A stretch of 64,000 bases of DNA. Source: Corynebacterium vitaeruminis DSM 20294. GTDB lineage: Bacteria; Actinomycetota; Actinomycetes; Mycobacteriales; Mycobacteriaceae. Under the pieces are notes generated by a model that was not told the DNA's origin, did not search any database, and saw only the letters and a program-made list of their open reading frames with translations. Of this stretch, positions 33,045 to 41,403 are shown piece after piece (within the stretch, counting starts at the first letter, position 1; each line of letters starts with the position of its first letter). A program made the position numbers and the translations under genes. Where the stretch lies: NCBI RefSeq assembly GCF_000550805.1, contig NZ_CP004353.1, positions 124,001 through 188,000 on the forward strand, written 5' to 3'.

Positions 33045-34460
33045 TTAGTGCAGCTCGAGGCGGCGGGACATGTCGGAGGCGAAGACGCCGGTCGGGTCGA
33101 TCTCGTTGCGGGTCTTGAGCCAGCCGGCCATGCCCGGGTACATCTTGTGGAAGTTCTCCGCGGAGGTGCGCGACTCCTTGGCTAGGTACAGGCGGCCGCC
33201 GAACTCCATGACGCGGCGGTCGAGGTCGTCCAGGAAGGCGCCCAGGCCCGGCTTGATGGGGAAGTCCACGCAGACGTTCCAGCCCGGCATCGGGTAGGAC
33301 AGCGGGGCCTTGTTGCCCGGGCCAAAGAGCTTGAACACGTTCAGCGCGGAGTAGTGCCCGGACTTCTGCATGTCGCGGATGATCTCCTTGAACGGCTCGA
33401 CGGCGTCGGTGGGCACGACGAACTGGTACTGCAGGAAGCCCTTGGAGCCGTAGCCGCGGTTCCACTCGCCGATGAGGTCGAGCGGCTGGTAGAACTGCGT
33501 GAGGTTCTTGATCTTGTTCCGCGCCGGGGCGCCCATCATGTAGTAGGCCTCGCCGATGGCCATGAGGGTGAGCTTGTTCATGGTGAAGCTCGGGAAGATG
33601 TCCGGGACCGTCATGAGCTGCGGCGCGTTGAACTTCAGCGGGTCCTTGGCCAGCTTCGGGGCCAGCTCCTCGAGCTGCGCCAGCGTGGCCAGCGAGCCGC
33701 GGGAGATGGTGGCGCGGCCGAGCTTCGGCTCCGGGGAGATGACGTCGAACCAGGCGGACGAGTAGGTGTAGTTGACCTCAGAGCCGTCGGAGTGGAAGGC
33801 GACGGTCTCCTCGAGGTTGTTGGTGCGGTCGGTGTCCGAGACGAAGTAGGCGGTCTCGGTCTTGGTCATCTTGATCTGTGCGCGGACGATGATGCCGGTC
33901 AGGCCCATGCCGCCGACGGTGGCCCAGAACAGCTCGCCGCTCGGGTCATCTGCCGAACCCTCCGGCTCGAGGTGCAGGATGCGGCCGTCGGCGACCAACA
34001 GCTCCATGGAGGTGACGTGGTTGCCGAAGGAACCGGCCGAGTGGTGGTTCTTGCCGTGGATGTCCGGGCCGATGGCGCCGCCGATGGTCACCTGGCGGGT
34101 GCCGGGCAGGACGGGGACCCACAGGCCGTAGGGGAGCGCGGCCTTCATGAGCTGGTCCAGGGTCACGCCGCCGTCGACGTCGACGATGGCGGTCTCCGGG
34201 TCGATGGAGTGGATCTTGTTGAGCGGCTGCATGTCCACCACGACGCCGCCGGCGTTCTGCGCCGGGTCGCCGTAGGAGCGGCCCATGCCGCGCGCGATGA
34301 TGCCGCGCTTCAGGTAGTCCGGCTTGTCGGCGTTGTCCTCTGCCACCAGCTTGACTGCCTTGACGATCTCGTCGAGGTCCGGGGTGCTGAGGACCTGCGC
34401 GGTGGTGGGCGCGGTACGGCCCCAACCGTTGAGCTTCTTGGCGGTTGTGTTCAGTTCCAT
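33045..34460 (-). CDS. dprE1: DprE1: decaprenylphosphoryl-ribose 2'-oxidase
   Basis: A 471-residue FAD oxidase of the vanillyl-alcohol oxidase fold. FAD-binding segments are [17 protein letters not shown] (residues about 56-72) and [23 protein letters not shown] (about 118-140). Cys at about 397 in GWNVCVDFP corresponds to the Cys387 that benzothiazinones attack in M. tuberculosis, so susceptibility to that class is expected. It oxidizes the 2'-OH of decaprenylphosphoryl ribose. Upstream a TATATAAG stretch at about 34508-34515 (minus strand) is the best -10 candidate. The 190 bp between it and the next gene are AT-rich and hold no supported gene. Confidence 0.95.
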   Translation of the reverse strand: MELNTTAKKLNGWGRTAPTTAQVLSTPDLDEIVKAVKLVAEDNADKPDYLKRGIIARGMGRSYGDPAQNAGGVVVDMQPLNKIHSIDPETAIVDVDGGVTLDQLMKAALPYGLWVPVLPGTRQVTIGGAIGPDIHGKNHHSAGSFGNHVTSMELLVADGRILHLEPEGSADDPSGELFWATVGGMGLTGIIVRAQIKMTKTETAYFVSDTDRTNNLEETVAFHSDGSEVNYTYSSAWFDVISPEPKLGRATISRGSLATLAQLEELAPKLAKDPLKFNAPQLMTVPDIFPSFTMNKLTLMAIGEAYYMMGAPARNKIKNLTQFYQPLDLIGEWNRGYGSKGFLQYQFVVPTDAVEPFKEIIRDMQKSGHYSALNVFKLFGPGNKAPLSYPMPGWNVCVDFPIKPGLGAFLDDLDRRVMEFGGRLYLAKESRTSAENFHKMYPGMAGWLKTRNEIDPTGVFASDMSRRLELH

Positions 34461-34650
34461 GTGGTCTTCGTATCCTACGTTTTCTGCCTCCCTGCCTGGT
34501 CACTTCTTATATAGGTGACAAAGAAAAAGGCAGAAAAGCTCGACTCGAATATTTCTCAAGCTTCAAGAGTACCCACAAACACTCCGAATGACCCGCTCAA
34601 AAAATGTGAGATATGTTTTGTTTTTGTTCTGTTTGTGTGGGGAACTTTCC

Positions 34651-34875
34651 CTAAAGGTCCATCATCTTGCGGATTTCTTCCGGTAATTCCTCCTGGGTGG
34701 TGATCTGGGGGCCGTCGTATTCCTTGAGGATCTCGTAGACGCGCACGCGCGAGGCGCTGTCGAGCAGCGGGAGTTCCTCGGCCATGAGCCGGGTCATGAA
34801 CTGGTTCATGGGCGTGTTGGTGTGCTCCGCGGCGATGTGGCCGGGCTCCGGCTTCTTCTTAAACAGTCCAAACAT
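34651..34875 (-). CDS. Small conserved-looking protein of unknown function
   Basis: A 74-residue protein: MFGLFKKKPEPGHIAAEHTNTPMNQFMTRL, then helices with EELPLLDSASRVRVYEILKEYDG and EELPEEIRKMMDL. Charged and soluble, no family recognized. ATG 34875 is chosen because TAGCAT on the minus strand (plus-strand ATGCTA 34883-34888) lies 7 nt upstream, a leaderless start. It is divergent from the next gene with only 31 bp between the start codons, so the two -10 elements are 5 bp apart. Confidence 0.65.
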   Translation of the reverse strand: MFGLFKKKPEPGHIAAEHTNTPMNQFMTRLMAEELPLLDSASRVRVYEILKEYDGPQITTQEELPEEIRKMMDL

Positions 34876-34882
34876 GGCTCCC

Positions 34883-34899
34883 ATGCTAGCCGGTAGGCT
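34883..34899. promoter_or_regulatory. Back-to-back divergent -10 elements of two leaderless genes
   Basis: TAGCAT (minus strand, 34883-34888) and TAGGCT (plus, 34894-34899) are 5 bp apart, each exactly 7 nt from an ATG (34875 minus, 34907 plus). The two promoters cannot both be occupied at once, so expression should be mutually exclusive at the single-promoter level. Confidence 0.6.
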
Positions 34900-34906
34900 A
34901 AGGGAC

Positions 34907-35365
34907 ATGACCACCCCTGATACGAATTTCAACACCCTTTCCAACACCGTCTCGGGCAGGCTCGCGCAGGCAGGCGTGGGTGCTGCCATCACGGCGCTGC
35001 CAGATTACGTCTCCTCCCGCGCGTTGCGTGCGCTTATCGACGCCTGCCTCGCATCCGGGCTGGTCTACGCGATGGTGGAATCCAATGCCCAGGATGACGA
35101 TCCCCGCAACGACCCGGCGGCCATCCTCGAGGACATCGAGGGGGCGCTCGGCGACTCCACCTTCGACCTAGGCGGCCCGGTCAAGACCTGGTCGGTGATC
35201 GGGGCGGGCGCACTCGTCATGGCGGCGCTGAACTATTTGTCGTCGAAAAGCCAGGAAAAGCTCGCGGGCTTCCTCTACAAGCGAGGGCTGAAAAAGCCCA
35301 ACACCGTCCTCGGCCTGCTGGCGGGCCTGCTCATCTTTTTCGGGACTGAGCAGGCGAAAGGCTAG
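34907..35365 (+). CDS. Small membrane-associated protein of unknown function
   Basis: A 152-residue protein. Residues about 12-50 are an amphipathic helix region (RLAQAGVGAAITALPDYVSSRALRALIDACLASG), an acidic linker follows (SNAQDDDPRNDPAAILEDIEG), and two C-terminal hydrophobic segments (TWSVIGAGALVMAALNYL and TVLGLLAGLLIFFG) suggest membrane insertion. The start is supported by TAGGCT 7 nt upstream. No family is recognized. It sits at the edge of the arabinogalactan cluster but no functional tie is visible. Confidence 0.65.
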   Translation: MTTPDTNFNTLSNTVSGRLAQAGVGAAITALPDYVSSRALRALIDACLASGLVYAMVESNAQDDDPRNDPAAILEDIEGALGDSTFDLGGPVKTWSVIGAGALVMAALNYLSSKSQEKLAGFLYKRGLKKPNTVLGLLAGLLIFFGTEQAKG

Positions 35366-35409
35366 ATTCGCCCGCCGCCTCCGCGCGGGGTCGGACTAGG
35401 CTTGGGGGC

Positions 35410-36294
35410 ATGCCCACCCCCATTCACGCTGCGCCGATCTACGACTTGTCGGCGGCGCGCCGCACCCGCAAGGCCACGCCGTGGCGCCCGCGGGAGCCGC
35501 GCACGCTCATCCTCAGCGTGTCCCTGCTGGCGGGCGGGGCGGACGTCTTCCGCCACATCGGCGTCAACGACTCGATGAGCATCGACGAGCTGCACCAGGT
35601 CATCGACGTCTGCTTCGGGCTGGAGCGGGAGAACCCGCCGTGGGCGATGTACGACGGCGCGCTGCGCTGTGGGGCGTCGGACTGCGTGCACACCCACCTC
35701 GACGCGCCGGGTGCCACGCTCGAGTACGGGTGGGGGCTGTGGCACGTGGGCATCGAGGTCATCGACGTCATCGTCCGCGACAAGGGCACCCCGCGGGCGC
35801 TGTGCATCGGCGGGTCCGGGGCGCTGCGCGAGGAGGCCTTCGACCCTTCCGTGGTCAACGCCAAGCTCACCGGCGACGAGGTGATCGAGAAGACGCTCGC
35901 GCAGGTGCGCCCGGAGATCGCCGACGTCATCCGCCGCGGCGGCATGTACGACTTCATCGCGCTGCTGCAGGCGCTCGACATCGGCCGCCCGCCCACGCAG
36001 GCGGCGACCCGTGAGCTGCTTGCGCTGCCGATCGAGTCCGACCCCAGGTCGCGCGACGCGTTCTTCTCCACCCTGTTCAGCCTGTCGTGCATGAGCGACC
36101 AGGAGCTGACCGACTCCATTAATACCTCCGTCATGGAGTCGCTCGGCTGGGGCGAGCTGCCCGCGGCCGAGATCCGCGCCGCATGCGCCGACTCGCTCGA
36201 GGTGCTCGCCCGCGCCGGTGCCTACGGCGCGCGCCGGCTATCGGCCGTCGACCGCATCGACATCTACCGCGAGCTGCTGCGCCGCCGCGCCTAG
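35410..36294 (+). CDS. Protein with plasmid pRiA4b ORF-3-like domain
   Basis: A 294-residue protein. The N-terminal half resembles the pRiA4b ORF-3/IS1096 TnpR-like domain: LILSVSLLAGGADVFRHIGVNDSMSIDELHQVIDVCFGL, then ALRC...LEYGWGLWHVGIEV in the place of the usual YDFGDxW-H motif. The second half is helical without recognized domain. Such domains occur in toxin, restriction and transposon contexts but also as stand-alone genes; the biochemical role is unknown. TAGGCT lies 7 nt before the ATG (leaderless). Confidence 0.7.
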   Translation: MPTPIHAAPIYDLSAARRTRKATPWRPREPRTLILSVSLLAGGADVFRHIGVNDSMSIDELHQVIDVCFGLERENPPWAMYDGALRCGASDCVHTHLDAPGATLEYGWGLWHVGIEVIDVIVRDKGTPRALCIGGSGALREEAFDPSVVNAKLTGDEVIEKTLAQVRPEIADVIRRGGMYDFIALLQALDIGRPPTQAATRELLALPIESDPRSRDAFFSTLFSLSCMSDQELTDSINTSVMESLGWGELPAAEIRAACADSLEVLARAGAYGARRLSAVDRIDIYRELLRRRA

Positions 36295-36312
36295 CCTGTA
36301 GGCTTATACGCT

Positions 36313-36771
36313 GTGTCAGAGAAAAACCCCGCACCCGCAGCGTCCAACTCGCTCAAGAGCCAGCTCATGCGGTTCATCGCCGTCGGCGTAGTCTCCGCGA
36401 TCGTCGACTTCGGCCTCACGCTCACCCTCAACGCCTTGGGCCTGCAGCGCTCGGTGGCGAAGGCGATCGGCTGGTGCGCGGGCACGCTGACCGCCTACGT
36501 CCTCAACTCGAAGTGGACCTTCAACTCCAAGACCTCGGCGAAGTCCACCGCGGCCGTGGCCGCACTCTACCTGTCCACGTTCGCGGTGCAGAACTTCCTC
36601 TACTGGGTGTTGGAGTCCCCGCTGGACGCGCTGGGGCTTTCCAAGTTCTGGGTGAACCTCGTCGCCTTCGTCATCGCCCAGGGTGTGGCCACGGTGACCA
36701 ACTTCATCGTGCAGCGGGTGTTCATCTTCAACGAGAAGCCGCACGTGGTCTCCGCGGAGGATCCGCGCTAA
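36313..36771 (+). CDS. GtrA-family membrane protein
   Basis: A 152-residue protein with four membrane helices and GtrA hallmarks: LMRFIAVGVVSAIVDFGLTLTLN, then AKAIGWCAGTLTAYVLNSKWTF, and FVIAQGVATVTNFIVQRVFIF. GtrA proteins are thought to help polyprenyl-linked sugars cross or locate in the membrane; in mycobacteria Rv3789 next to dprE1 belongs to this family and is involved in arabinan synthesis. The GTG start is 8 nt after TAGGCT (36299-36304). It overlaps the end of the convergent glfT1 by 4 bp. Confidence 0.88.
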   Translation: MSEKNPAPAASNSLKSQLMRFIAVGVVSAIVDFGLTLTLNALGLQRSVAKAIGWCAGTLTAYVLNSKWTFNSKTSAKSTAAVAALYLSTFAVQNFLYWVLESPLDALGLSKFWVNLVAFVIAQGVATVTNFIVQRVFIFNEKPHVVSAEDPR

Positions 36772-37676
36772 GGCCGCTCGAAACGCTCCTTGCGCCCCAG
36801 GTTGTGCAGCTTGAGCCACTCGAGGAACCCCTTGGGGTCCCTGCGCTGGACGAGGAAGAACCACCCGAAGCGCGCGTACTCCTGCGGCAGCAGCTTGCGC
36901 ATGCCCGGCTGGCTCATGAGGTAGCCGCGGTTGCGGTAGGTGAAAAAGCGCTTGCCCGCGTTGTCCGGGTACTGGGTGTGCATGCGCCCGCCGAGGATCG
37001 GCTTGAACTCGCCCGAGCCGTTGGGGTGCAGGTAGAAGGTGGTCAGGCACGTGCCGAAGTTGAGCCCGGAGCGGGTGAGTCGCCGGTGGTACTCGACCTC
37101 GTCGCCGCGGATGAACAGGCGGTAGTCGGGCACGCCGATGACCTCCATCGCCTTCGCCGAGATGAGCGCGCCGTTGAACAGCGAGGCGTAGCGTGGCAGG
37201 AAGTCGCCGGTCAGCTCGCTGGCCTTGCGGTGCCAGGTCGTGCCCTGGCGCAGCGGGAACGCCAGCGTCGCCGGGTCGTCGATGTCGCACACCAGCGGGG
37301 AGATCTCGTCGAGGCCCTCGCGCTCGGCGACCGCGTAGAGGGTCTCCAACACGTGCTCGTCGGCGGGGCGCCCGTCGTCGTCGGCGCACCAGACCGCCTG
37401 CGCGCCCTTGGCCAGCGCCGTCAGGAACCCCAGCGCGAAGCCGCCCGCGCCGCCCAGGTTGGTCTTCGACGGCACGTACACGCCGCGTTCGCCCGCCACC
37501 TCGTTCAGTAGCTTGTCGACGCGCTGGTCGCAGCCGTTGTCCACGACGATCACCCAGTCCACGGGGTGCGTTTGCTTGGCGACGATCTCGAGCGAGCCCT
37601 TGAGCAGCTCCACGCGGTTGTGGGTCACGATGACGGCGGCGGTGGTAAACGACGGATGCAGGTGCGCGGTGCTCAT
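36768..37676 (-). CDS. glfT1: GlfT1: galactofuranosyltransferase
   Basis: A 302-residue GT2 enzyme. N-terminal TAAVIVTHNRVELLKGSLE starts the GT-A fold, the metal-binding acidic motif is VWCADDDGRPADEHVLE, and FIRGDEVEYHRRLTRSG carries the likely catalytic acidic residue with the following His. Homologues (Rv3782) transfer the first two Galf residues to the rhamnosyl linker of arabinogalactan. GACAAT lies 7 nt upstream of ATG 37676 on the minus strand, so the mRNA is probably leaderless. In mycobacteria it stands beside wzt; here a metal-transport operon and an HNH gene lie between. Confidence 0.9.
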   Translation of the reverse strand: MSTAHLHPSFTTAAVIVTHNRVELLKGSLEIVAKQTHPVDWVIVVDNGCDQRVDKLLNEVAGERGVYVPSKTNLGGAGGFALGFLTALAKGAQAVWCADDDGRPADEHVLETLYAVAEREGLDEISPLVCDIDDPATLAFPLRQGTTWHRKASELTGDFLPRYASLFNGALISAKAMEVIGVPDYRLFIRGDEVEYHRRLTRSGLNFGTCLTTFYLHPNGSGEFKPILGGRMHTQYPDNAGKRFFTYRNRGYLMSQPGMRKLLPQEYARFGWFFLVQRRDPKGFLEWLKLHNLGRKERFERP

Positions 37677-37783
37677 GGGTGAGATTGTCTCACACGCCGC
37701 CGACCCGGTGCCGGATAGAAGGGGATTAGGGCTGCGGCTTTTCTTTAAAGAATTACTAATGAAAAAGAATTTGACTAGGGTCA

Positions 37784-37796
37784 TATTATGTAGTTA
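37784..37796 (+). promoter_or_regulatory. -10 element of a leaderless metal-binding protein gene
   Basis: TATTAT (37784-37789) precedes the ATG by 6 nt, no ribosome-binding site is present, and the region upstream (37735-37783) is AT-rich. It may include the operator of a Mn or Zn repressor, but no known consensus is recognized. Confidence 0.55.
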
Positions 37797-38830
37797 TGGA
37801 ATCCCGTTTTCAACAACTTCGACCTATTGCAAAAGCGGCCGCAGCTGGCCTGGCAGTAATCGGCCTGCTCGGCGCGGGCGCCTGCTCCACCGAGTCCGGC
37901 TCCTCGAGCTCCTCCTCGGACGGCAAGTCGCTCAGCGTGTTCGCCACCACCGGCTACATCGGCGACGCCGTGAAGAACATTGCCCCCGACGCGAAGCTGA
38001 CCACCATGATCGGCCCGGGCGGGGACCCGCACACCTACCAGCCCACCACCAAGGACATCTCCGCGATGCAGGACGCCGACGTGGTGCTGTGGTCAGGTCT
38101 CGGCCTCGAGGCCAGCATGCAGGACCAGCTCGAGGGGCTGGGCGACAAGCAGCTCGCCGTCGCCGAGACCATCCCGGAGGACAAGCTGCTGCCGTGGTCC
38201 GAGGAAGAGGACATGGACCACGACCAGGCGGCCGAGTCCGAGACCGCGAGCGCGTCGGAAACCGCCCACGAGCACGACCACGGCGACCTCGCCTTCGACC
38301 CGCACGTGTGGAACTCCACCGACAACTGGAAGCTCGTCGTCGACGCCATCGTCCAGAAGCTCTCCGACGCCGACAGCGCCAACGCCGACACCTACAAGGC
38401 CAACGGCGACAAGTACAAGGCGGAGATCGATGACGCAGCCGCCTACGTCAAGGACCAGATCAACCAGATCCCTGCCGACTCCCGCACCCTTGTGTCCGGG
38501 CACGACGCGTTCGCCTACTTCGGCAACGAGTTCGGCCTCGAGATCAAGGCCACCGACTTCGTCTCCTCCGACGCTCAGCTCTCCGCCGGCGAGCTCGTCG
38601 ACCTGGCCAAGTACATCGCCGACCACAAGGTCAAGACCGTCTTCCAGGACAACGTCTCCAACCCGCAGGCGATCCAGTCCCTGCAGGAGCAGGTCAAGGC
38701 CGACGGCTGGGACGTGAAGGTTTCCGACAAGGTTCTCTACGCCGGCTCCCTCGGCGAGAGCTCCCCGCAGGACACCTACATCGGCGTGCTCAAGTACAAC
38801 GCCGACACCATCCGCGAGGCCCTGTCCTAA
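37796..38830 (+). CDS. Metal ABC transporter substrate-binding lipoprotein (ZnuA/MntA type)
   Basis: A 344-residue cluster A-I binding protein. The lipobox GAGAC puts the lipidated Cys at about 30, followed by a Ser-rich linker. Metal ligands expected for the family are present: His in GPGGDPHTYQPT, His in LAFDPHVW, Glu/Asp near SGHDAFAYF and the C-terminal FQDNVSNPQ. A His/Asp-rich loop (MDHDQAAESET...AHEHDHGDL) sits before the second His, more common in zinc-binding members than in manganese ones. It precedes an ATPase and two ABC-3 permeases. A terminator-like hairpin after the gene probably makes it more abundant than its partners. Confidence 0.88.
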   Translation: MESRFQQLRPIAKAAAAGLAVIGLLGAGACSTESGSSSSSSDGKSLSVFATTGYIGDAVKNIAPDAKLTTMIGPGGDPHTYQPTTKDISAMQDADVVLWSGLGLEASMQDQLEGLGDKQLAVAETIPEDKLLPWSEEEDMDHDQAAESETASASETAHEHDHGDLAFDPHVWNSTDNWKLVVDAIVQKLSDADSANADTYKANGDKYKAEIDDAAAYVKDQINQIPADSRTLVSGHDAFAYFGNEFGLEIKATDFVSSDAQLSAGELVDLAKYIADHKVKTVFQDNVSNPQAIQSLQEQVKADGWDVKVSDKVLYAGSLGESSPQDTYIGVLKYNADTIREALS

Positions 38831-38847
38831 CACTGAAGTTTTGAAAG

Positions 38848-38890
38848 CCGCGGCGTTGCCATGTCACCATGGAATAAACGCCGCGGTTTT
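38848..38890 (+). terminator. Intra-operon terminator between binding protein and ATPase
   Basis: CCGCGGCGTT (38848-38857) pairs with AACGCCGCGG (38877-38886), with CCAT/ATGG inside, followed by TTTTAGGTTTT. It would let only part of the transcripts reach the ATPase and permeases. Confidence 0.8.
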
Positions 38891-38910
38891 AGGTTTTAAA
38901 CCTTTGGCAA

Positions 38911-38929
38911 GGCGTCGACAAGCAAAAAG
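38911..38929. repeat. Dispersed GGCGTCGACAAGC repeat, single copy
   Basis: GGCGTCGACAAGCAAAAAG lies 11 bp before the ATPase ATG; its A-rich tail (AAAAAGAAAG) doubles as the weak ribosome-binding region. Confidence 0.6.
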
Positions 38930-38939
38930 AAAGACCACG

Positions 38940-39626
38940 ATGATCGCAATCGAAGTCACCGACCTCAGCGTCTCCTACGGGCAGACCGTGGCGCTCGAAA
39001 ACGCCAGTTTCCGCGCGCGCCAGGGGACGGTCATGGGGCTGATCGGCCCCAACGGCGCTGGCAAGTCCACGGCGATGAAGGCGCTGGTCGGGCTCGTGCC
39101 GCACACCGGCGAGATCGCGATCACCGGCACCGTCGGCTACATGCCGCAAACAGCCGAGATCGACTGGGACTTCCCGATCACCGTCGAACACGTCGTGTCC
39201 ATGGGGCTGTATCCGAAGCTCGGCTGGTTCAGGCGGCTCGGGCGCGAGGACAAGCAGGCCGTGACCGCCGCGATGGAGCGCGTGGGCGTCGCCGACCTGT
39301 GCAAACGCCAGATCTCCCAGCTGTCCGGCGGGCAGCGTAAGCGCGTGTTCATGGCGCGCATCCTGGCGCAGAACCCGCAGGTCTACCTGCTCGACGAGCC
39401 GTTCGCGGGCGTCGACGTGGCCAGCGAGAAGGTCATCCACCGGGTCCTGCACGAGCTTCGCGACGCTGGCGCGACCGTCCTCATCGTCCACCACGATCTC
39501 GCCGCCGTGCGCCACCTCTGCGACGACGTTACCGTGTTCAACCGCACCGTCGTCGCCACCGGCGCCGCCGCCGACGTGCTGGTTCCAGACGTGATCAACC
39601 GGGCCTTTGGGCTGGGGATCGCATGA
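38940..39626 (+). CDS. Metal ABC transporter ATP-binding protein
   Basis: A 228-residue ABC ATPase of the Mn/Zn/Fe class: Walker A GPNGAGKS (residues about 38-45), signature LSGGQRKRV, Walker B QVYLLDEPFAGVD, H-loop His in LIVHHDL. The DEPFAGVDVASE version of Walker B/D-loop is typical of metal importers. The ATG follows AGAAAG. It overlaps the first permease by 4 bp (ATGA) and energizes uptake of the metal bound by the lipoprotein upstream. Confidence 0.92.
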   Translation: MIAIEVTDLSVSYGQTVALENASFRARQGTVMGLIGPNGAGKSTAMKALVGLVPHTGEIAITGTVGYMPQTAEIDWDFPITVEHVVSMGLYPKLGWFRRLGREDKQAVTAAMERVGVADLCKRQISQLSGGQRKRVFMARILAQNPQVYLLDEPFAGVDVASEKVIHRVLHELRDAGATVLIVHHDLAAVRHLCDDVTVFNRTVVATGAAADVLVPDVINRAFGLGIA

Positions 39627-40495
39627 TCTCGGTGATCGACTTCCTCGCCGAGTTCTCCTACCGGCGCACCCTGTTCGGCACGATGGCGATCGGTGCTACC
39701 TGCGGCGCGATGGGCACGTTCTTGTACCTGCGGCGCCAGGCGCTCATGTCGGACGTCATCGGACATGCCGCCACCCCCGGCGTGATGGCGGCCTTCCTGC
39801 TGGTCTCGCTGCTTGCGCCGGGTGCGGACCCGCGCGCGCTGCCGGTGTTGGTGGTCGGCGCGCTGGTCTCCGGGCTGGCGTCGGTGTGGCTGTCGCAGGC
39901 GATCGCCCGGCACACGCGCATCGGCATCGACGCCACCATGGCAGTGGTGCTCTCGCTGTTCCTGGGCGGCGGGCTGGTGATCCTGCAGGTGATCCAGAAG
40001 TCCACGCTGCCGGGCAAGGGCGGGATCCAGGACCTCATGTTCGGCAACGCCGCGACGCTGACCAGCCTGGACGTGGCCACGATCGCAGTGTCCAGCGTGA
40101 TTATCCTCGCGGTCGCGGGGCTGTGCTGGCGGCCGTTCGTGCTCATGACCTTCGACGAGACCGAGGCCCGCATCCAGGGCTGGCCGGTCAGGTGGCTCAC
40201 GCCGGCGCTGTTCGGGCTGCTGGTCGTGGCGATCGTCATGGGGGTCAAAGCCGTGGGGCTCATCCTCATGATCGCGTTCGCGGTGTTCCCGCCAGCAGCG
40301 GCTAGGCAGTTCACGCGCACGACGCTGGCCATGTTCGTGCTCTCCGGCGCGATCGGGGCCGCGGCGGCGGCGATCGGCTCCTACCTGTCGATCGCCCTGG
40401 GCAACGTCCCCACCGGCCCGGTCATCGTGGTCGTGCTCGGCGCGTTCATCGGCGTGTCGATGCTCGCCGGATCGCGAACGGGGGTGCGCGCATGA
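39623..40495 (+). CDS. ABC-3 family metal permease, first subunit
   Basis: A 290-residue membrane protein with eight or nine helices. The ABC-3 motif TCGAMGTFLYLRRQALMSDVIGHAATPGVMAAF is in the first third, as in ZnuB/MntB/TroC. It overlaps both neighbours (ATGA junctions). Together with the next gene it forms the channel of the importer, presumably as a heterodimer. Specificity between Mn and Zn cannot be settled from the permease. Confidence 0.9.
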   Translation: MISVIDFLAEFSYRRTLFGTMAIGATCGAMGTFLYLRRQALMSDVIGHAATPGVMAAFLLVSLLAPGADPRALPVLVVGALVSGLASVWLSQAIARHTRIGIDATMAVVLSLFLGGGLVILQVIQKSTLPGKGGIQDLMFGNAATLTSLDVATIAVSSVIILAVAGLCWRPFVLMTFDETEARIQGWPVRWLTPALFGLLVVAIVMGVKAVGLILMIAFAVFPPAAARQFTRTTLAMFVLSGAIGAAAAAIGSYLSIALGNVPTGPVIVVVLGAFIGVSMLAGSRTGVRA

Positions 40496-41403
40496 GCTTC
40501 GTGGCATCGGTGGCGCTGCTCGCCGCGGTGGTCTCGCTCGCGTTGAGCGTGCCGGGGATGGTGCTGAGCCTTCGTCGACAAGCAATGCTTTCCGACGCCT
40601 TGTCGCACGCCGTCGTCCCCGGCATCGCCGTGGGTGTGCTCCTGTCCGGAACGACGAGCTCGCCGCTGCTCATGCTCGGCGCGACCGTCTCCGGCGTGGC
40701 TGTGTTCGCGCTCACCGAGTGGCTCGTGCAACGCGGCAGGTTCACCCGCGACTCCGCGACGGGACTGGTGTTCCCCGTGTTCTTCGCGGCGGGCGTCATC
40801 ATCATCTCGACCGCGCTCAAGGGGGCGGCGATCTCGGAGAATACCGTGCTGGTCGGCGACCTCAACTTCGCGGCGCTGGACAAGCTCATCGTGGGGCACT
40901 ACGACCTAGGCCCCAGCCAGGCGTGGCTGGTCGGCGGCGTCGGGCTCGCCTGCGTCGCGGTCCTCGCGCTCGTCTACCGCCCGCTGGTCACGCACGCGTT
41001 CGACCCCGTCTACGCGGCGTCTATAGGCTGGCGATCGCGGCTGGTCAACTACGTGGTCATGGTGATGGTGTCGCTGACGGTGGTCACGTGCTTCGACTCC
41101 GCCGGCGCCGTGCTCATCGTCGCGCTCATGATCGTCCCGCCCGCCACGGCGCTGCTGGTGACCACGACCATGCGCGGTTTCATCGCGCTCACGCTCGTCG
41201 TGGCGCTTTTAAGCTCCCAGGTGGGCTTCTTCGCGGCGTATCAGCTCGACGCGGCCACGTCGCCGATGATGGCGCTTGTCGACGGCCTCATCTTCCTCAG
41301 CGTGTACGGCTTTATCAGGGTACGCGACCGCGGGCGCGCCAAATCCACCCCCGACCAGCCCCGGATCAGGGGGCGCGGTAGACGCGCCGGATTCGGCCGT
41401 TGA
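40492..41403 (+). CDS. ABC-3 family metal permease, second subunit
   Basis: A 303-residue paralogue of the preceding permease, with SVPGMVLSLRRQAMLSDALSHAVVPGIAVG at residues about 17-46 and seven or more further helices. A basic C-terminal tail (RDRGRAKSTPDQPRIRGRGRRAGFGR) is unusual and overlaps the 3' end of the convergent HNH gene by 38 bp. The codons for RRQAMLSDA happen to reproduce both halves of the dispersed repeat (CGTCGACAAGC and GCTTTCCGACGCC), unlike the same motif in the first permease. Confidence 0.9.
   Translation: MSFVASVALLAAVVSLALSVPGMVLSLRRQAMLSDALSHAVVPGIAVGVLLSGTTSSPLLMLGATVSGVAVFALTEWLVQRGRFTRDSATGLVFPVFFAAGVIIISTALKGAAISENTVLVGDLNFAALDKLIVGHYDLGPSQAWLVGGVGLACVAVLALVYRPLVTHAFDPVYAASIGWRSRLVNYVVMVMVSLTVVTCFDSAGAVLIVALMIVPPATALLVTTTMRGFIALTLVVALLSSQVGFFAAYQLDAATSPMMALVDGLIFLSVYGFIRVRDRGRAKSTPDQPRIRGRGRRAGFGR

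Noticed and set aside
34515..34703. A 62-codon plus-strand frame between dprE1 and the next gene
   Set aside because: It begins inside the probable dprE1 promoter, has no ribosome-binding site, and covers the end of the minus-strand small gene.
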